From: Pseudohongiella acticola
GTDB taxonomy: Bacteria; Pseudomonadota; Gammaproteobacteria; Pseudomonadales; Pseudohongiellaceae
Length of the DNA: 64,000 nt
Direction of reading: 5' to 3'
Assembly: GCF_001758195.1 (NCBI RefSeq)
Contig: NZ_MASR01000001.1
Span: 62,001 to 126,000 of the forward strand
Shown: positions 27,433 through 40,942 of the stretch, one piece after another
Position numbering within the stretch: position 1 is the first letter of the stretch
How the letters are laid out: each line of letters begins with the position of its first letter
Translations under genes and position numbers: made by a program
The notes under the pieces: model-generated
The model's input: the letters and a program-made list of their open reading frames with translations, nothing else
What the model was told of the DNA's origin: nothing
Databases searched by the model: none

Positions 27433-30400
27433 ATGCCCCGTCCGGTCCCGACGAACTTTGTGCATTTGCGCGTTCACACCGAATATTCTGTCGTCGATGG
27501 GCTGGTGCGGGTGAAACCGCTGATTGAGGCGACTGCCCGCATGGGAATGCCTGCGGTGGCCGTCACCGACCACGCCAACCTGTTTGCCATGATCAAGTTC
27601 TATACAGCCGCCATGGCACAGGGTGTCAAACCGGTGTGCGGCTGCGACGTGTTGCTGGAGAATGCCGAACGCCCCGACAAACCTTTCCCGTTGGTGCTGC
27701 TGGTGCTTAATTTGCAGGGTTACCGGAATCTGACCCGTCTGATCTCTTTGTCCTACACCGAAAAGCAGGGCCACGGTGAACCTCTGTTGCGGCGTGACTG
27801 GCTGAATGCCAACGCGGAAGGCCTGATTGCCCTGTCCGGCGGCATGACCGGTGAGGTCGGCCGCAGCCTGATGGAAAGCGATCGAGCCACCAGTCGAGCC
27901 ATGTTGGACGATTACATGCAGCTGTTCCCGGGGCGCTTCTATCTGGAGCTGCAGCGCTGTGGCCGTGCCGGTGAAGAAGCCTACCTGCAGGCCGCGGTGG
28001 AATTGGCGGCGGAGTCCGGTTGTCCGGTAGTGGCGACCAACGACGTGCGTTTTATCAGCAGTGATGATTTTGAGGCGCATGAAGTGCGGGTCTGCATCCA
28101 CGAGCGCCGCACGCTGGATGATCCGCGTCGGCCGCGCCACTATTCCGAGCAGCAGTACCTGCGCAGCCCGGAAGAGATGATCAGCCTGTTTGAAGACCTG
28201 CCCGAGGCAATCGAAAACACGGTGCAGATTGCGCGCCGCTGTACGCTGGAACTGGAGCTGGGCAAACCCTATCTGCCCAATTACCCGGTGCCCGAAGGCC
28301 TGACCATGGATGCGTATTTCCGTCAGCTCAGTCTTGAGGGGCTGGATCATCACCTGCCCAGACTGTTCCGGGAGATCCGGGGCAAACAGGCACCTGAGGA
28401 CGAGTTTGAAGCGTTCTGCCAGCCGTACTACAAGCGGCTGGATTTTGAGCTCGACGTCATCATCCAGATGGGATTCCCGGGCTACTTCCTGATCGTGATG
28501 GAATTCATCCAATGGGCCAAAAACAATGATATCCCGGTTGGCCCTGGTCGTGGTTCGGGTGCCGGTTCCATTGTCGCCTTTGCACTGGGCATTACCGACC
28601 TGGATCCGCTGCGTTACGACCTGCTGTTCGAACGCTTCCTGAATCCGGAGCGGGTATCGATGCCTGACTTCGATGTCGACTTCTGCATGGAAGGGCGCGA
28701 CCGGGTCATTGCTCACGTGGCCGAGCTGTATGGCAAGGAAGCGGTCTCGCAGATCATCACCTTCGGCACCATGGCAGCAAAAGCCGTTGTGCGTGACGTG
28801 GCACGGGTGCAGGGGAAGTCCTATGGCCTGGCTGATAAACTTTCCAAACTGATACCGTTCGAACCCGGCATGACCCTGACCAAAGCCATGGAGATGGAAC
28901 CACAGTTGCCGGAGTTTATTGACGGCGACGAGGACGCGCAGGAAATCATGGAAATGGCCTTCAAACTCGAAGGCATTACCCGTAACGTGGGTAAACATGC
29001 GGGTGGCGTGGTGATTGCGCCCACGCGCCTGACCGATTTCTCGCCGCTATACTGTGATGAAAACGGCGACAGTCTGGTAACGCAGTTTGACAAGAACGAT
29101 GTTGAAACCGCGGGCCTGGTCAAGTTCGACTTCCTGGGTCTGCGGACACTGACCATTATTGACTGGGCTGTCAAAATGATCAATGCGCAGGAAGCTGCAC
29201 ACGAGGAGAATAAACTCGATATTCGCGATATACCGCTGGATGATGTGCGGGTTTATGAGTTGTTGCAGCGCGCCGAAACCACCGCCGTTTTCCAGCTTGA
29301 ATCACGCGGCATGAAAGAATTGATTCGCAAGCTGTTGCCCAGTTGTTTTGAAGACATCGTGGCACTGGTGGCGTTGTTCCGGCCCGGTCCGCTGCAGTCG
29401 GGCATGGTGGACGACTTTATCAACCGTAAACATGGCCGAGCCGACAGCAGTTATCCGCATCCGGATCTCGAGCCCGTGCTAAAGAACACCTACGGCATCA
29501 TCCTGTATCAGGAGCAGGTGATGCAGATTGCCCAGGTGCTGGCAAACTTTACGCTGGGTAACGCCGACATGCTGCGCCGCGCCATGGGGAAAAAGAAACA
29601 GGAAGAAATGGACAAGCAGCGCAGCTTCTTCCTGGCCGGTGCCGACGAGCGCGGCATTGACGCCGACCTGGCGGGTTCGATTTTTGACCTGATGGAAAAA
29701 TTCGCCGGTTATGGTTTCAATAAATCTCACTCGGCAGCTTACGCCCTGGTGTCATATCAGACCGCGTGGCTGAAGAAGCATTATCCCGCATATTTTATGG
29801 CGGCGGTGTTGTCGGCGGATATGCAGAATACGGACAAAGTGGTGACACTGATCGAAGAGTGTCGTGAAATGAAGCTGCCGCTGGTGGTGCCGGATGTGAA
29901 TGTGGGCGCCTACAATTTCACGGTCAATAAGCAGGGCGAGATTGTTTACGGTCTGGGCGCGATCAAGGGACTGGGCGAAGGACCGATCAATGCCATCATT
30001 GCTGCGCGCAAAGAGGGCGGCACATTTAAATCGCTGCTGGATTTCTGTTTACGGGTGGATCTGCGCACGGTCAACAAACGTGCGTTGGAAGCGATGATTC
30101 GGGCCGGCGCGCTGGACCATCTGGTCGATGCCGACACCGATCATACCCGTGCCCAGTTGATGGCTGCATTGCCGGATACCGTGCAGGCGGCCGAACAGAG
30201 CAGCCGCAATCAGGCGGCCGGGGTGCTGGACATGTTCGGTGATATTGCACCGGTGCCGGAACCGGAAGTGAGTACCGGGGTTGCCAATGTCAGGCCGTGG
30301 ACGCAGCAAAAACGTCTGCAGGCTGAACGTGACACCCTGGGCCTGTACCTCAGTGGGCATCCGGTCGATGAATACCTGCCGGAGTTAAAACAGTTGACGC

Positions 30401-31041
30401 GTGACCGGCTGGCCAATCTACGGCCCGAACGCGAAAGTCAGTGGGTGGCCGGGCTACTGGTCAGCACCCGGACCATGCGCAGCAAACGCGGCGACAATAT
30501 TGCGTTTATTACGCTGGATGATCGCAGCGGCCGTCTGGAAATATCCCTGTTTGCCAAAGAGTATGAGCAGTTCCGGGAGCTGTTGCAGAAAGACGCCATT
30601 CTGGTGATTGACTGTCAGGTGTCGATGGACGATTTCAAGGGGGCGATGCGCGGGCGCGCGCGCGAAGTGCTGAACCTGACCCAGGCCCGGCAGCGCTTTG
30701 CCAAGGCCATTGAGCTGGCGGTGCACGCTGAATCCCTGACGCCCGATTTTACGTCTCGTCTGGCGGGCGTATTACAGCCGTACCGACAGGCACCGGCTGC
30801 CAATGCAGGTGCTGAAAACACGAATGGCAATGCTGCCGACGAGTATCCGGCACCGCCCAATGCCGAGTTTATCCCGGACCAGACACCGGTCAGCTGCCCG
30901 GTACGCATCCACTATCGACGCCCGGAAATTACCGGTTGTCTGCTACTGGGGGAGAACTGGCAGGTATTGCCGGATCAGAACCTGATTCAGGAGCTGCATC
31001 TGCTGTGTGGCGCAAACGCTGTCAGCATTGCTTACCGCTGA
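27433..31041 (+). CDS. dnaE: DNA polymerase III subunit alpha
   Basis: The 1202-aa replicative polymerase starts with a PHP domain (FVHLRVHTEYSVVDG). The palm catalytic motif is MPDFDVDFCMEGRDRV, preceded by GPGRGSGAGSIVAFAL. It continues with FNKSHSAAYALVSYQTAW, a helix-hairpin-helix region and an OB fold (GDNIAFITLDDRSGRLE). E. coli DnaE is 1160 aa. GGAG lies 6 bases before the ATG. Confidence 0.98.
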   Translation: MPRPVPTNFVHLRVHTEYSVVDGLVRVKPLIEATARMGMPAVAVTDHANLFAMIKFYTAAMAQGVKPVCGCDVLLENAERPDKPFPLVLLVLNLQGYRNLTRLISLSYTEKQGHGEPLLRRDWLNANAEGLIALSGGMTGEVGRSLMESDRATSRAMLDDYMQLFPGRFYLELQRCGRAGEEAYLQAAVELAAESGCPVVATNDVRFISSDDFEAHEVRVCIHERRTLDDPRRPRHYSEQQYLRSPEEMISLFEDLPEAIENTVQIARRCTLELELGKPYLPNYPVPEGLTMDAYFRQLSLEGLDHHLPRLFREIRGKQAPEDEFEAFCQPYYKRLDFELDVIIQMGFPGYFLIVMEFIQWAKNNDIPVGPGRGSGAGSIVAFALGITDLDPLRYDLLFERFLNPERVSMPDFDVDFCMEGRDRVIAHVAELYGKEAVSQIITFGTMAAKAVVRDVARVQGKSYGLADKLSKLIPFEPGMTLTKAMEMEPQLPEFIDGDEDAQEIMEMAFKLEGITRNVGKHAGGVVIAPTRLTDFSPLYCDENGDSLVTQFDKNDVETAGLVKFDFLGLRTLTIIDWAVKMINAQEAAHEENKLDIRDIPLDDVRVYELLQRAETTAVFQLESRGMKELIRKLLPSCFEDIVALVALFRPGPLQSGMVDDFINRKHGRADSSYPHPDLEPVLKNTYGIILYQEQVMQIAQVLANFTLGNADMLRRAMGKKKQEEMDKQRSFFLAGADERGIDADLAGSIFDLMEKFAGYGFNKSHSAAYALVSYQTAWLKKHYPAYFMAAVLSADMQNTDKVVTLIEECREMKLPLVVPDVNVGAYNFTVNKQGEIVYGLGAIKGLGEGPINAIIAARKEGGTFKSLLDFCLRVDLRTVNKRALEAMIRAGALDHLVDADTDHTRAQLMAALPDTVQAAEQSSRNQAAGVLDMFGDIAPVPEPEVSTGVANVRPWTQQKRLQAERDTLGLYLSGHPVDEYLPELKQLTRDRLANLRPERESQWVAGLLVSTRTMRSKRGDNIAFITLDDRSGRLEISLFAKEYEQFRELLQKDAILVIDCQVSMDDFKGAMRGRAREVLNLTQARQRFAKAIELAVHAESLTPDFTSRLAGVLQPYRQAPAANAGAENTNGNAADEYPAPPNAEFIPDQTPVSCPVRIHYRRPEITGCLLLGENWQVLPDQNLIQELHLLCGANAVSIAYR

Positions 31042-31102
31042 TGCTTATCTTTGTTATCATTACAGTCCTAATTGACCGACTCAGGCCGGAACAGAAGCGA
31101 TT

Positions 31103-32056
31103 ATGAACCCGAATTATCTGGATTTTGAACAACCCATTGCTGATCTTGAAGTCAAGATCAATGAACTGCGTCTTGTCAGTGATGACAACGATCTCAATAT
31201 TAGTGATGAAATTCAAAAGCTTAAGGAAAAGAACACCAAGCTGACGGAAAAAATTTACGGAAACCTGAGCTCATGGCAGATTTCCCAGGTTGCGCGCCAT
31301 CCGCTGCGACCTTATACCCTTGATTATATTCAGCATATTTTTGAAGATTTTGATGAATTGCACGGCGATCGTCTGTTTGCTGATGATCTGGCATTGATTG
31401 GCGGCATTGCGCGTCTGGACGGCAAACCGGTGATGGTGATCGGGCATCAGAAAGGCCGCGGCACCAAGGAAAAGGTGCGCCACAATTTTGGTATGCCACG
31501 ACCGGAAGGCTACCGCAAGGCGCGTCGCCTGATTCAGATGGCGGAGCGTTTCAAACTGCCGGTATTGTCATTTATTGATACTCCCGGCGCCTATCCGGGC
31601 ATTGATGCCGAAGAACGCGGTATCAATGAAGCCATTGCCGAAAACATGGCAATGATGTCACGGGTAAAAACGCCGTTAATCGCTACCGTCACCGGCGAAG
31701 CCAACTCCGGGGGTGCGATTGCCATTGGCATCGCCGACCACCTGAACATGTTGCAGTATTCCACCTACACGGTCATTACCCCGGAAGGTTGCGCCACAAT
31801 TCTGTGGAAATCATCCGAGCATGCGCCCGATGCAGCTGAAGCCATGGGGGTGACTTCAACCCGACTGGAAGAGTTGGGCATCGTCGACACCACCATTGCT
31901 GAGCCACTGGGTGGCGCGCACCGCGACGTCAAGGCGATGGCAGCAAACATGAAAACGGCGTTGATTGATCAGGTCGAGCGACTGCAGAATATGGACGTTG
32001 ACGACCTGGTGGAGCGACGCTACAAACGTCTGATGAGTTATGGCATCAGTAGCTGA
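31103..32056 (+). CDS. accA: acetyl-CoA carboxylase carboxyltransferase subunit alpha
   Basis: The 317-aa subunit starts [19 protein letters not shown], a family hallmark, and contains [20 protein letters not shown] and [18 protein letters not shown]. With AccD it transfers carboxyl from biotin to acetyl-CoA, the committed step of fatty acid synthesis. The length matches E. coli (319 aa). Confidence 0.98.
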   Translation: MNPNYLDFEQPIADLEVKINELRLVSDDNDLNISDEIQKLKEKNTKLTEKIYGNLSSWQISQVARHPLRPYTLDYIQHIFEDFDELHGDRLFADDLALIGGIARLDGKPVMVIGHQKGRGTKEKVRHNFGMPRPEGYRKARRLIQMAERFKLPVLSFIDTPGAYPGIDAEERGINEAIAENMAMMSRVKTPLIATVTGEANSGGAIAIGIADHLNMLQYSTYTVITPEGCATILWKSSEHAPDAAEAMGVTSTRLEELGIVDTTIAEPLGGAHRDVKAMAANMKTALIDQVERLQNMDVDDLVERRYKRLMSYGISS

Positions 32057-32064
32057 TCGTCAGC

Positions 32065-33546
32065 ATGGGCAGCCAACCGACTGAACCCGACTATTCCCGC
32101 ACGCAAATGAACTTGCTGGCAACTGATCGCCAGGACCTTGAACAGGTCCTGGCGAGTTCGCTATTGCGTTTGCGGCAGCAGTATCCAGCCTGTCAGCGGC
32201 TGGTTCTGGGTGTCAGCGGGGGCCTGGATTCCATGGTGCTGCTGCATGCATGTCATCGTTTACTGGCGCAGGCGGATCAAGGACAGAGTCAAAAGCAGGG
32301 CCAGCCAACATGGCCCTTTGCCGGGCTGCGGGTGGTACATGTCAATCACGGCATCAGTACTCATGCCGCGGACTGGCAGGCGCATTGCCTGGCCGTATGC
32401 GGCGAGCTTGATATTGCCTTTGTCGCGCATCAGGTCAGGGTCACGCGGGTGGCGGGGCAGGGCCTGGAGGCAGACGCCAGGGCGGCACGTTATGCGGTGT
32501 TTGAGCAGGAGCTGGCGGCTGACGAAGCGCTGCTGCTGGCCCATCACCAGGATGATCAGCTGGAAACCGTGATGCTGCGCCTGTTGCGCGCGGCCGGTCC
32601 GCGTGGTCTGGCAGGCATGCCGGAGAGCCGCCCACTGGGCGTCGGCATGCTGTGGCGACCGCTGCTGGCGTTGCCCCGCGAGCAACTGGAAAGCTGGGCG
32701 GCCCGTCATACGGTACGCTGGGTGGAAGATGACAGTAACAACGATGACCGTCTGAGCCGGAATTATTTGCGACAGCACATCATGCCGTCGCTGGCGTCGC
32801 ACTGGCCAGGTTGGCGGCAAAGCGTAACACGCACGGCAGAGCTGGGTGCCGATGCCGACGAGATACTGACAGAAGTGGCGGAAAGGTGGTTGGCGATCCT
32901 GTCGCCGGACAGCGACCGGCTCAATTGTGCCAGTCTGCTGAATCTGTCGGCGGCCCTGCAACGGCTGGTGATTCGTCACTGGCTGCTGCGCGAGACCGGG
33001 CAGACTCCGGGTTGGCGTCTGGTACAGCGCGTACAGGTTGAATTACTGGGTGCTGGCGAAAACGCGCAGCCAGAGGTCAACTGGCAGCACTGGCAATTGC
33101 GGCGATTTGCCGATCAGTTGCATGTGCTGGAGGCGCTGGAGCCAGTGCCTCCCACGCCCCCCGAGGGGTATGCCTGGCGGCCGCAGGGTGATGGCCGCTT
33201 AGTTGCCCGGGTGTTGCCCGGCAACGGCATACTGCGCCTGTATCAGGCGTCGGCTGGCAGTGCCGGTGATCAGGCCATGCGCTTTCCCGACGGCGAGTGT
33301 GTGATCCGTTATCGTCAGGGTGGCGAGCAGTGCGCCTTGCCGGGTCGGCCCCGGCGAGCGCTGAAAAAGATTTTGCAGGAGTCGGCTATTCCTCCCTGGG
33401 TGAGAGAGCGGACGCCATTGGTGTATATCGATAATAAGCTGGCCTGGATAGTCGGGGTCGGTGTGTGTGAAGGTTTTCAGGCTGTTGATGAAGGTGCGGG
33501 CTGGGCAGTACGCTGGCAAATGCCTTCACGACAGGATCATATTTAG
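32065..33546 (+). CDS. tilS: tRNA(Ile)-lysidine synthase
   Basis: The 493-aa ATP-dependent enzyme modifies C34 of tRNA-Ile(CAU) to lysidine. It has the PP-loop LVLGVSGGLDSMVLLH (about residues 46-61), LLAHHQDDQLETVMLRLLR, and the C-terminal WVRERTPLVYIDNKLAWIVG. It is some 60 aa longer than the E. coli protein, partly in the N-terminal domain (QADQGQSQKQGQPTWPF). The start at 32065 has no clear ribosome site; ATG 32107 is a plausible alternative. Confidence 0.95.
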   Translation: MGSQPTEPDYSRTQMNLLATDRQDLEQVLASSLLRLRQQYPACQRLVLGVSGGLDSMVLLHACHRLLAQADQGQSQKQGQPTWPFAGLRVVHVNHGISTHAADWQAHCLAVCGELDIAFVAHQVRVTRVAGQGLEADARAARYAVFEQELAADEALLLAHHQDDQLETVMLRLLRAAGPRGLAGMPESRPLGVGMLWRPLLALPREQLESWAARHTVRWVEDDSNNDDRLSRNYLRQHIMPSLASHWPGWRQSVTRTAELGADADEILTEVAERWLAILSPDSDRLNCASLLNLSAALQRLVIRHWLLRETGQTPGWRLVQRVQVELLGAGENAQPEVNWQHWQLRRFADQLHVLEALEPVPPTPPEGYAWRPQGDGRLVARVLPGNGILRLYQASAGSAGDQAMRFPDGECVIRYRQGGEQCALPGRPRRALKKILQESAIPPWVRERTPLVYIDNKLAWIVGVGVCEGFQAVDEGAGWAVRWQMPSRQDHI

Positions 33547-33547
33547 T

Positions 33548-36089
<2,542 letters not shown>

Positions 36090-36096
36090 TTTTCAG

Positions 36097-36138
36097 ACGC
36101 TATCGGCAATTCTACACACGCTATCGGCAACTCTACAG
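36097..36138. repeat. two tandem 21-bp repeats between kdsA and eno
   Basis: Units 36097-36117 and 36118-36138 both read ACGCTATCGGCAA followed by T/C and TCTACA, with two differences. They start 8 bp after the kdsA stop. The role is unknown; they could be a duplicated regulator site for eno or a simple duplication. Confidence 0.85.
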
Positions 36139-36171
36139 ACAACCATTTAACTTGCTAAGACAGATATCTAG

Positions 36172-37488
<1,317 letters not shown>

Positions 37489-37499
37489 GTCCCTGGCTT

Positions 37500-37769
37500 A
37501 TGAAAGCATTGGTGGCAGCGCTGGTTCTGGTTCTACTGGTCTTGCAATGGCGATTGTGGGTCGGTGACGGCGGCGTTGCCGAACTGCATCAGCTGGAGAA
37601 TCAGCTGACAGTTCAGCAGCAGGAGAACGAAGCGCTGCGCTTGCGTAACCAGATGCTGGAAAATGAAGTGCTTGACCTGAAAAATGGTCTTGAGGCTGTG
37701 GAAGAGCGCGCGCGTTCCGATCTGGGTATGACGCGCAAAGATGAAACTTTTTATATGATAATCGAATAG
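37500..37769 (+). CDS. ftsB: cell division protein FtsB
   Basis: The 89-aa bitopic membrane protein has one N-terminal membrane helix (ALVAALVLVLLVLQW) and a periplasmic coiled coil (about residues 28-70, ENQLTVQQQENEALRLRNQM), ending with ARSDLGMTRKDETFYMII, which is typical of FtsB. It bridges FtsL and FtsQ in the divisome. Its place between eno and ispD is the conserved location. Confidence 0.95.
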   Translation: MKALVAALVLVLLVLQWRLWVGDGGVAELHQLENQLTVQQQENEALRLRNQMLENEVLDLKNGLEAVEERARSDLGMTRKDETFYMIIE

Positions 37770-37773
37770 GCCT

Positions 37774-38643
37774 ATGACAGTCTGGGCTGTTGTCCCCGCT
37801 GCCGGTATCGGCAGCCGCATGCAAGTTTCCATCCCCAAACAATATCTGTGTATCAACGGGCAGACGGTGTTGTCGCTGACACTTGCGCGGCTGTCAGCAC
37901 TGGCGGACATCAAGCGCATCATGGTTGTGCTGAACCCCGAGGACAGCCACTGGGCGCGCCACCATCCTGGTCAGGACATGGCTGACGATAACGCTGGAAC
38001 CTCCGTGGACGGGGTTCAAGGCGAGACTGGAGGCGGGATTGGATGCAGGGTTGGAGGAAAGCTACTGACCTGTCACGGTGGTGATGATCGCTGGCAATCG
38101 GTACTGAATGGCCTGGATGCCCTGGCCGACATGGCGGCTCCCGATGACTGGGTGCTGGTGCATGACGCTGTGCGTCCCTGTGTCCGGATTGACGACATTC
38201 TGCAATTGCTGGCGTTGGCAGTGCCGCCTGCTGATTCAGGTGCAACAACCCGCACTGTTACTGCCAATGATACTGCCGGAGGGCTGCTTGCTCTGCCGGT
38301 GACGGACACGCTCAAGCGCGCCGGTGCTGAGGGGTGCGTGGCACAGACAGTCGATCGTACTGCGTTATGGGCAGCGTGCACGCCACAACTGTTTCCGTTT
38401 GAACGCCTGCGGCAGACGCTGCGCGATGCCGCCGCAGCAGGTGTCACACTCACTGATGAAGCGTCGGCCATGGAATGGGCAGGGCTGCACCCAGCCCTGA
38501 TCCCGTGTCACAAGGACAATATCAAGATCACTTATGCTGAAGACCTTAACCTGGCGGAACTGATTCTGCAGGCTCAACTGCAGGAAAGCCGTGCGGCAAG
38601 CGCAGACAGGGAACAATTCGCATACACAGGCATACTGGAATGA
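37774..38643 (+). CDS. ispD: 2-C-methyl-D-erythritol 4-phosphate cytidylyltransferase, with central insertion
   Basis: The 289-aa enzyme is the third MEP-pathway step, CTP-dependent. It has VVPAAGIGSRMQVSIPKQYL, DDRWQSVLNGLDAL, WVLVHDAVRPCV and ITDEASAMEW-type LTDEASAMEWAGLHP. E. coli IspD is 236 aa. The excess includes a Gly/Asp-rich segment of about 30 residues (around residues 66-98, GQDMADDNAGTSVDG to GGGIGCRVGG) and a smaller insertion near TTRTVTANDT. Catalytic motifs are intact, so it should be active. It overlaps ispF by 4 bases. Confidence 0.94.
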   Translation: MTVWAVVPAAGIGSRMQVSIPKQYLCINGQTVLSLTLARLSALADIKRIMVVLNPEDSHWARHHPGQDMADDNAGTSVDGVQGETGGGIGCRVGGKLLTCHGGDDRWQSVLNGLDALADMAAPDDWVLVHDAVRPCVRIDDILQLLALAVPPADSGATTRTVTANDTAGGLLALPVTDTLKRAGAEGCVAQTVDRTALWAACTPQLFPFERLRQTLRDAAAAGVTLTDEASAMEWAGLHPALIPCHKDNIKITYAEDLNLAELILQAQLQESRAASADREQFAYTGILE

Positions 38644-39128
38644 AAGATATCAGAACCGGGCACGGTTATGATGCACACCGATTTGCGGAACCTGCTGACC
38701 AGCGCGCACTGGTACTGGGTGGCGTAACCATCCCCTATGAACGCGGCTTGCTGGCACACTCGGATGGCGACGCAGTCATCCATGCCCTGTGCGATGCCAT
38801 TCTGGGGGCGCTTGGGCGCGGTGATATTGGTCGCCATTTTCCGGATAACGACGCCGCCTACAAGAATGTGGACAGCGCATTGCTGTTACAGCAGGTGGTA
38901 TCAATGATGACGGACAGTGGCTGGACGCTGGCCAATGCCGACATGACCATTCTGGCGCAGGCGCCGAAGATGGCCCCGCATATTCCTGCCATGTGTAAAC
39001 GCCTGGCCGAACTGCTGGGCATTGCTGACGATCGGGTTAACGTGAAGGCGTCGACGACTGAAGGCATGGGTTTTGTCGGGCGCCGTGAAGGTGTGGAAAC
39101 CCACGCTGTTGTTGTGATGTACCGTTAG
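38640..39128 (+). CDS. ispF: 2-C-methyl-D-erythritol 2,4-cyclodiphosphate synthase
   Basis: The 162-aa trimeric zinc enzyme is the fifth step of the MEP pathway. It has RTGHGYDAHRF (metal ligands Asp11, His13), LLAHSDGDAVIHALCDAILG (third ligand His) and KASTTEGMGFVGRREG. The length matches the family. Confidence 0.98.
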   Translation: MKDIRTGHGYDAHRFAEPADQRALVLGGVTIPYERGLLAHSDGDAVIHALCDAILGALGRGDIGRHFPDNDAAYKNVDSALLLQQVVSMMTDSGWTLANADMTILAQAPKMAPHIPAMCKRLAELLGIADDRVNVKASTTEGMGFVGRREGVETHAVVVMYR

Positions 39129-40178
39129 ATGAGCAGCACGCCATTGCCTCGCAGTCTGGGGGCGCCGATGCTGCAGGCACAATTTAAAACCTTGCCGGAA
39201 GACTTTGCGGTTAACGAAGTGCTGGGCTTTGCCTGTAGCGGGGAGGGCGAACATCTCTGGCTGCAGATTCGCAAGACGGGTATATCGACCAGCGACGTGG
39301 CTGCACAGTTGGCCCGTGCCACGGGCCTGCGCGCGTCGGACATCAGCTGGTCAGGACTCAAGGATAAACAGGGTGTGTGCACACAGTGGTTCAGTCTGCA
39401 CAGCCCCGGCAAAGACGTTGACGGTCTTGCCGGACTGCCGGCAGATGTTATCTGTATTGAGCAGCAGGTGCGCAACCACAAGAAGCTGCGTCGCGGCAGC
39501 CATGGCGCCAATCTGTTCCGCATCCGCCTGCGCGAGGTGACTGCGGTTGACGGCATCACGCCGGAGGCGGCCTGGCAAGATCTGACGCGGCGACTGCAGG
39601 TAATAGCAAATGACGGCGTGCCCAACTATTTTGGTGAGCAGCGCTTTGGTCACGCGAATCTGAGCCATGCCGAAGCCTGGTTCAACGGCCAGCGTAAGCC
39701 GCGCGGGCGTCTTGAGCGAGGCATGTGGTTGTCGGCGGCCCGGTCCGCATTGTTTAACGCGGTGCTGGCCCGGCGCGTCGAAAACGGCAGCTGGAATGCG
39801 TATGTGGACGGCGATGTGATGAATCTGGCAGGCAGCGGCAGTGTTTTTAAGTCGGAAGCTGACGATACATCACTGACCCAGCGCTTACAGGAGATGGATA
39901 TCCATCCCACCGGCCCGTTGTGGGGGCAGGGCATGTTGACCAGTACGGGGGCGACCGCGGCACTGGAACAGGCCGTTGCTGATGAAATGACTGTGTTCAG
40001 CGCCGCGTTGCCACGCTTTGGACTGAAACAGGAGCGCCGGAGTTTGCGTTTGCCAGTGAAGGCTTTAGACTATCGGCGGCCCGAGGCAGGCACGCTGGAG
40101 CTCGAATTCACACTGCCAACGGGCACCTATGCCACGGCAGTACTACATGAACTTTGTTTTTATGCAGGTTCGCTTTAG
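39129..40178 (+). CDS. truD: tRNA pseudouridine(13) synthase TruD
   Basis: The 349-aa enzyme makes pseudouridine 13 in tRNA-Glu. It has the catalytic motif SGLKDKQGVCTQWFS (Asp near residue 80), RRGSHGANLFRIRLR and VPNYFGEQRFG, all TruD hallmarks. The ATG follows the ispF stop directly. In related genomes surE comes next; here it does not. Confidence 0.97.
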   Translation: MSSTPLPRSLGAPMLQAQFKTLPEDFAVNEVLGFACSGEGEHLWLQIRKTGISTSDVAAQLARATGLRASDISWSGLKDKQGVCTQWFSLHSPGKDVDGLAGLPADVICIEQQVRNHKKLRRGSHGANLFRIRLREVTAVDGITPEAAWQDLTRRLQVIANDGVPNYFGEQRFGHANLSHAEAWFNGQRKPRGRLERGMWLSAARSALFNAVLARRVENGSWNAYVDGDVMNLAGSGSVFKSEADDTSLTQRLQEMDIHPTGPLWGQGMLTSTGATAALEQAVADEMTVFSAALPRFGLKQERRSLRLPVKALDYRRPEAGTLELEFTLPTGTYATAVLHELCFYAGSL

Positions 40179-40285
40179 GGCATAACGGTAACGCGAGTTA
40201 CCGCAGTGTCCGCAGCAGGTCTGCAAAAAAACACGACAAGCACGGGAATGACTGGTTGAACACTCCAAATCTGGCAGGCATTGGC

Positions 40286-40942
40286 ATGACCTCGCAACGC
40301 ACACGCGAGCGCATGATTGCCTCATTGCTTGAGAAAGGCATTAAAAACTGGGCTGTGCTCGATGTGATGCGAACAACGCCGCGCCATATTTTCCTCGACG
40401 AAGCGTTGTCGCACCGGGCCTATGAAGATACCTCCTTGCCCATCGGTTACAGCCAGACCATTTCCCAGCCTTTTGTCGTGGCCCGTATGACCGAGGCGGT
40501 GCTGGGTAATCGCTCGCCAGAGCAGGGTAAACTGCCACGGGTACTGGAGATTGGCACCGGCTGCGGTTATCAGACTGCTGTGATTGCTCAACTGGCGGAG
40601 CGGGTATGGACGGTAGAGCGCATCCAGCCGCTGCTGGAAAAAGCGCGCCGCAACCTGTCCCTGCTCAGTGTGCGCAATGTACGTTCGAAACACGACGATG
40701 GCAGTCTGGGCTGGCCGGAGCACGGTCCTTTTGACGCTATTATTGCCGCTGCGGCGCCGCAACAGGTGCCGCCGGATCTGCTGTCACAACTGGCGGATGG
40801 CGGGCGTCTGGTGATTCCGGTGGGATCCGAACGCGGTGGCCAGGAACTATTGTTGATTGTCCGCGAAGGTGAGAATTTTCATCGTCAGGTGCTGGAAGCG
40901 GTCAATTTTGTGCCGCTGTACCTGGGTCAGGTGCAATACTGA
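40286..40942 (+). CDS. pcm: protein-L-isoaspartate O-methyltransferase
   Basis: The 218-aa repair methyltransferase acts on isoaspartyl residues in aged proteins. It has PRHIFLDEALSHRAYEDTSL, GYSQTISQPFVVARMTE, and the SAM motif VLEIGTGCGYQTAVIAQL. The ATG at 40286 (MTSQRTRERM) matches the usual family start; an in-frame TTG at 40257 is an alternative. About 107 bp separate it from truD and hold no gene. The stop overlaps the DUF368 gene by one base. Confidence 0.95.
   Translation: MTSQRTRERMIASLLEKGIKNWAVLDVMRTTPRHIFLDEALSHRAYEDTSLPIGYSQTISQPFVVARMTEAVLGNRSPEQGKLPRVLEIGTGCGYQTAVIAQLAERVWTVERIQPLLEKARRNLSLLSVRNVRSKHDDGSLGWPEHGPFDAIIAAAAPQQVPPDLLSQLADGGRLVIPVGSERGGQELLLIVREGENFHRQVLEAVNFVPLYLGQVQY

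Noticed and set aside
27373-28998. 541-codon open frame on the minus strand
   Set aside because: It is antisense to dnaE, rich in His/Gln/Arg as expected of a shadow frame, with no ribosome site or domain.
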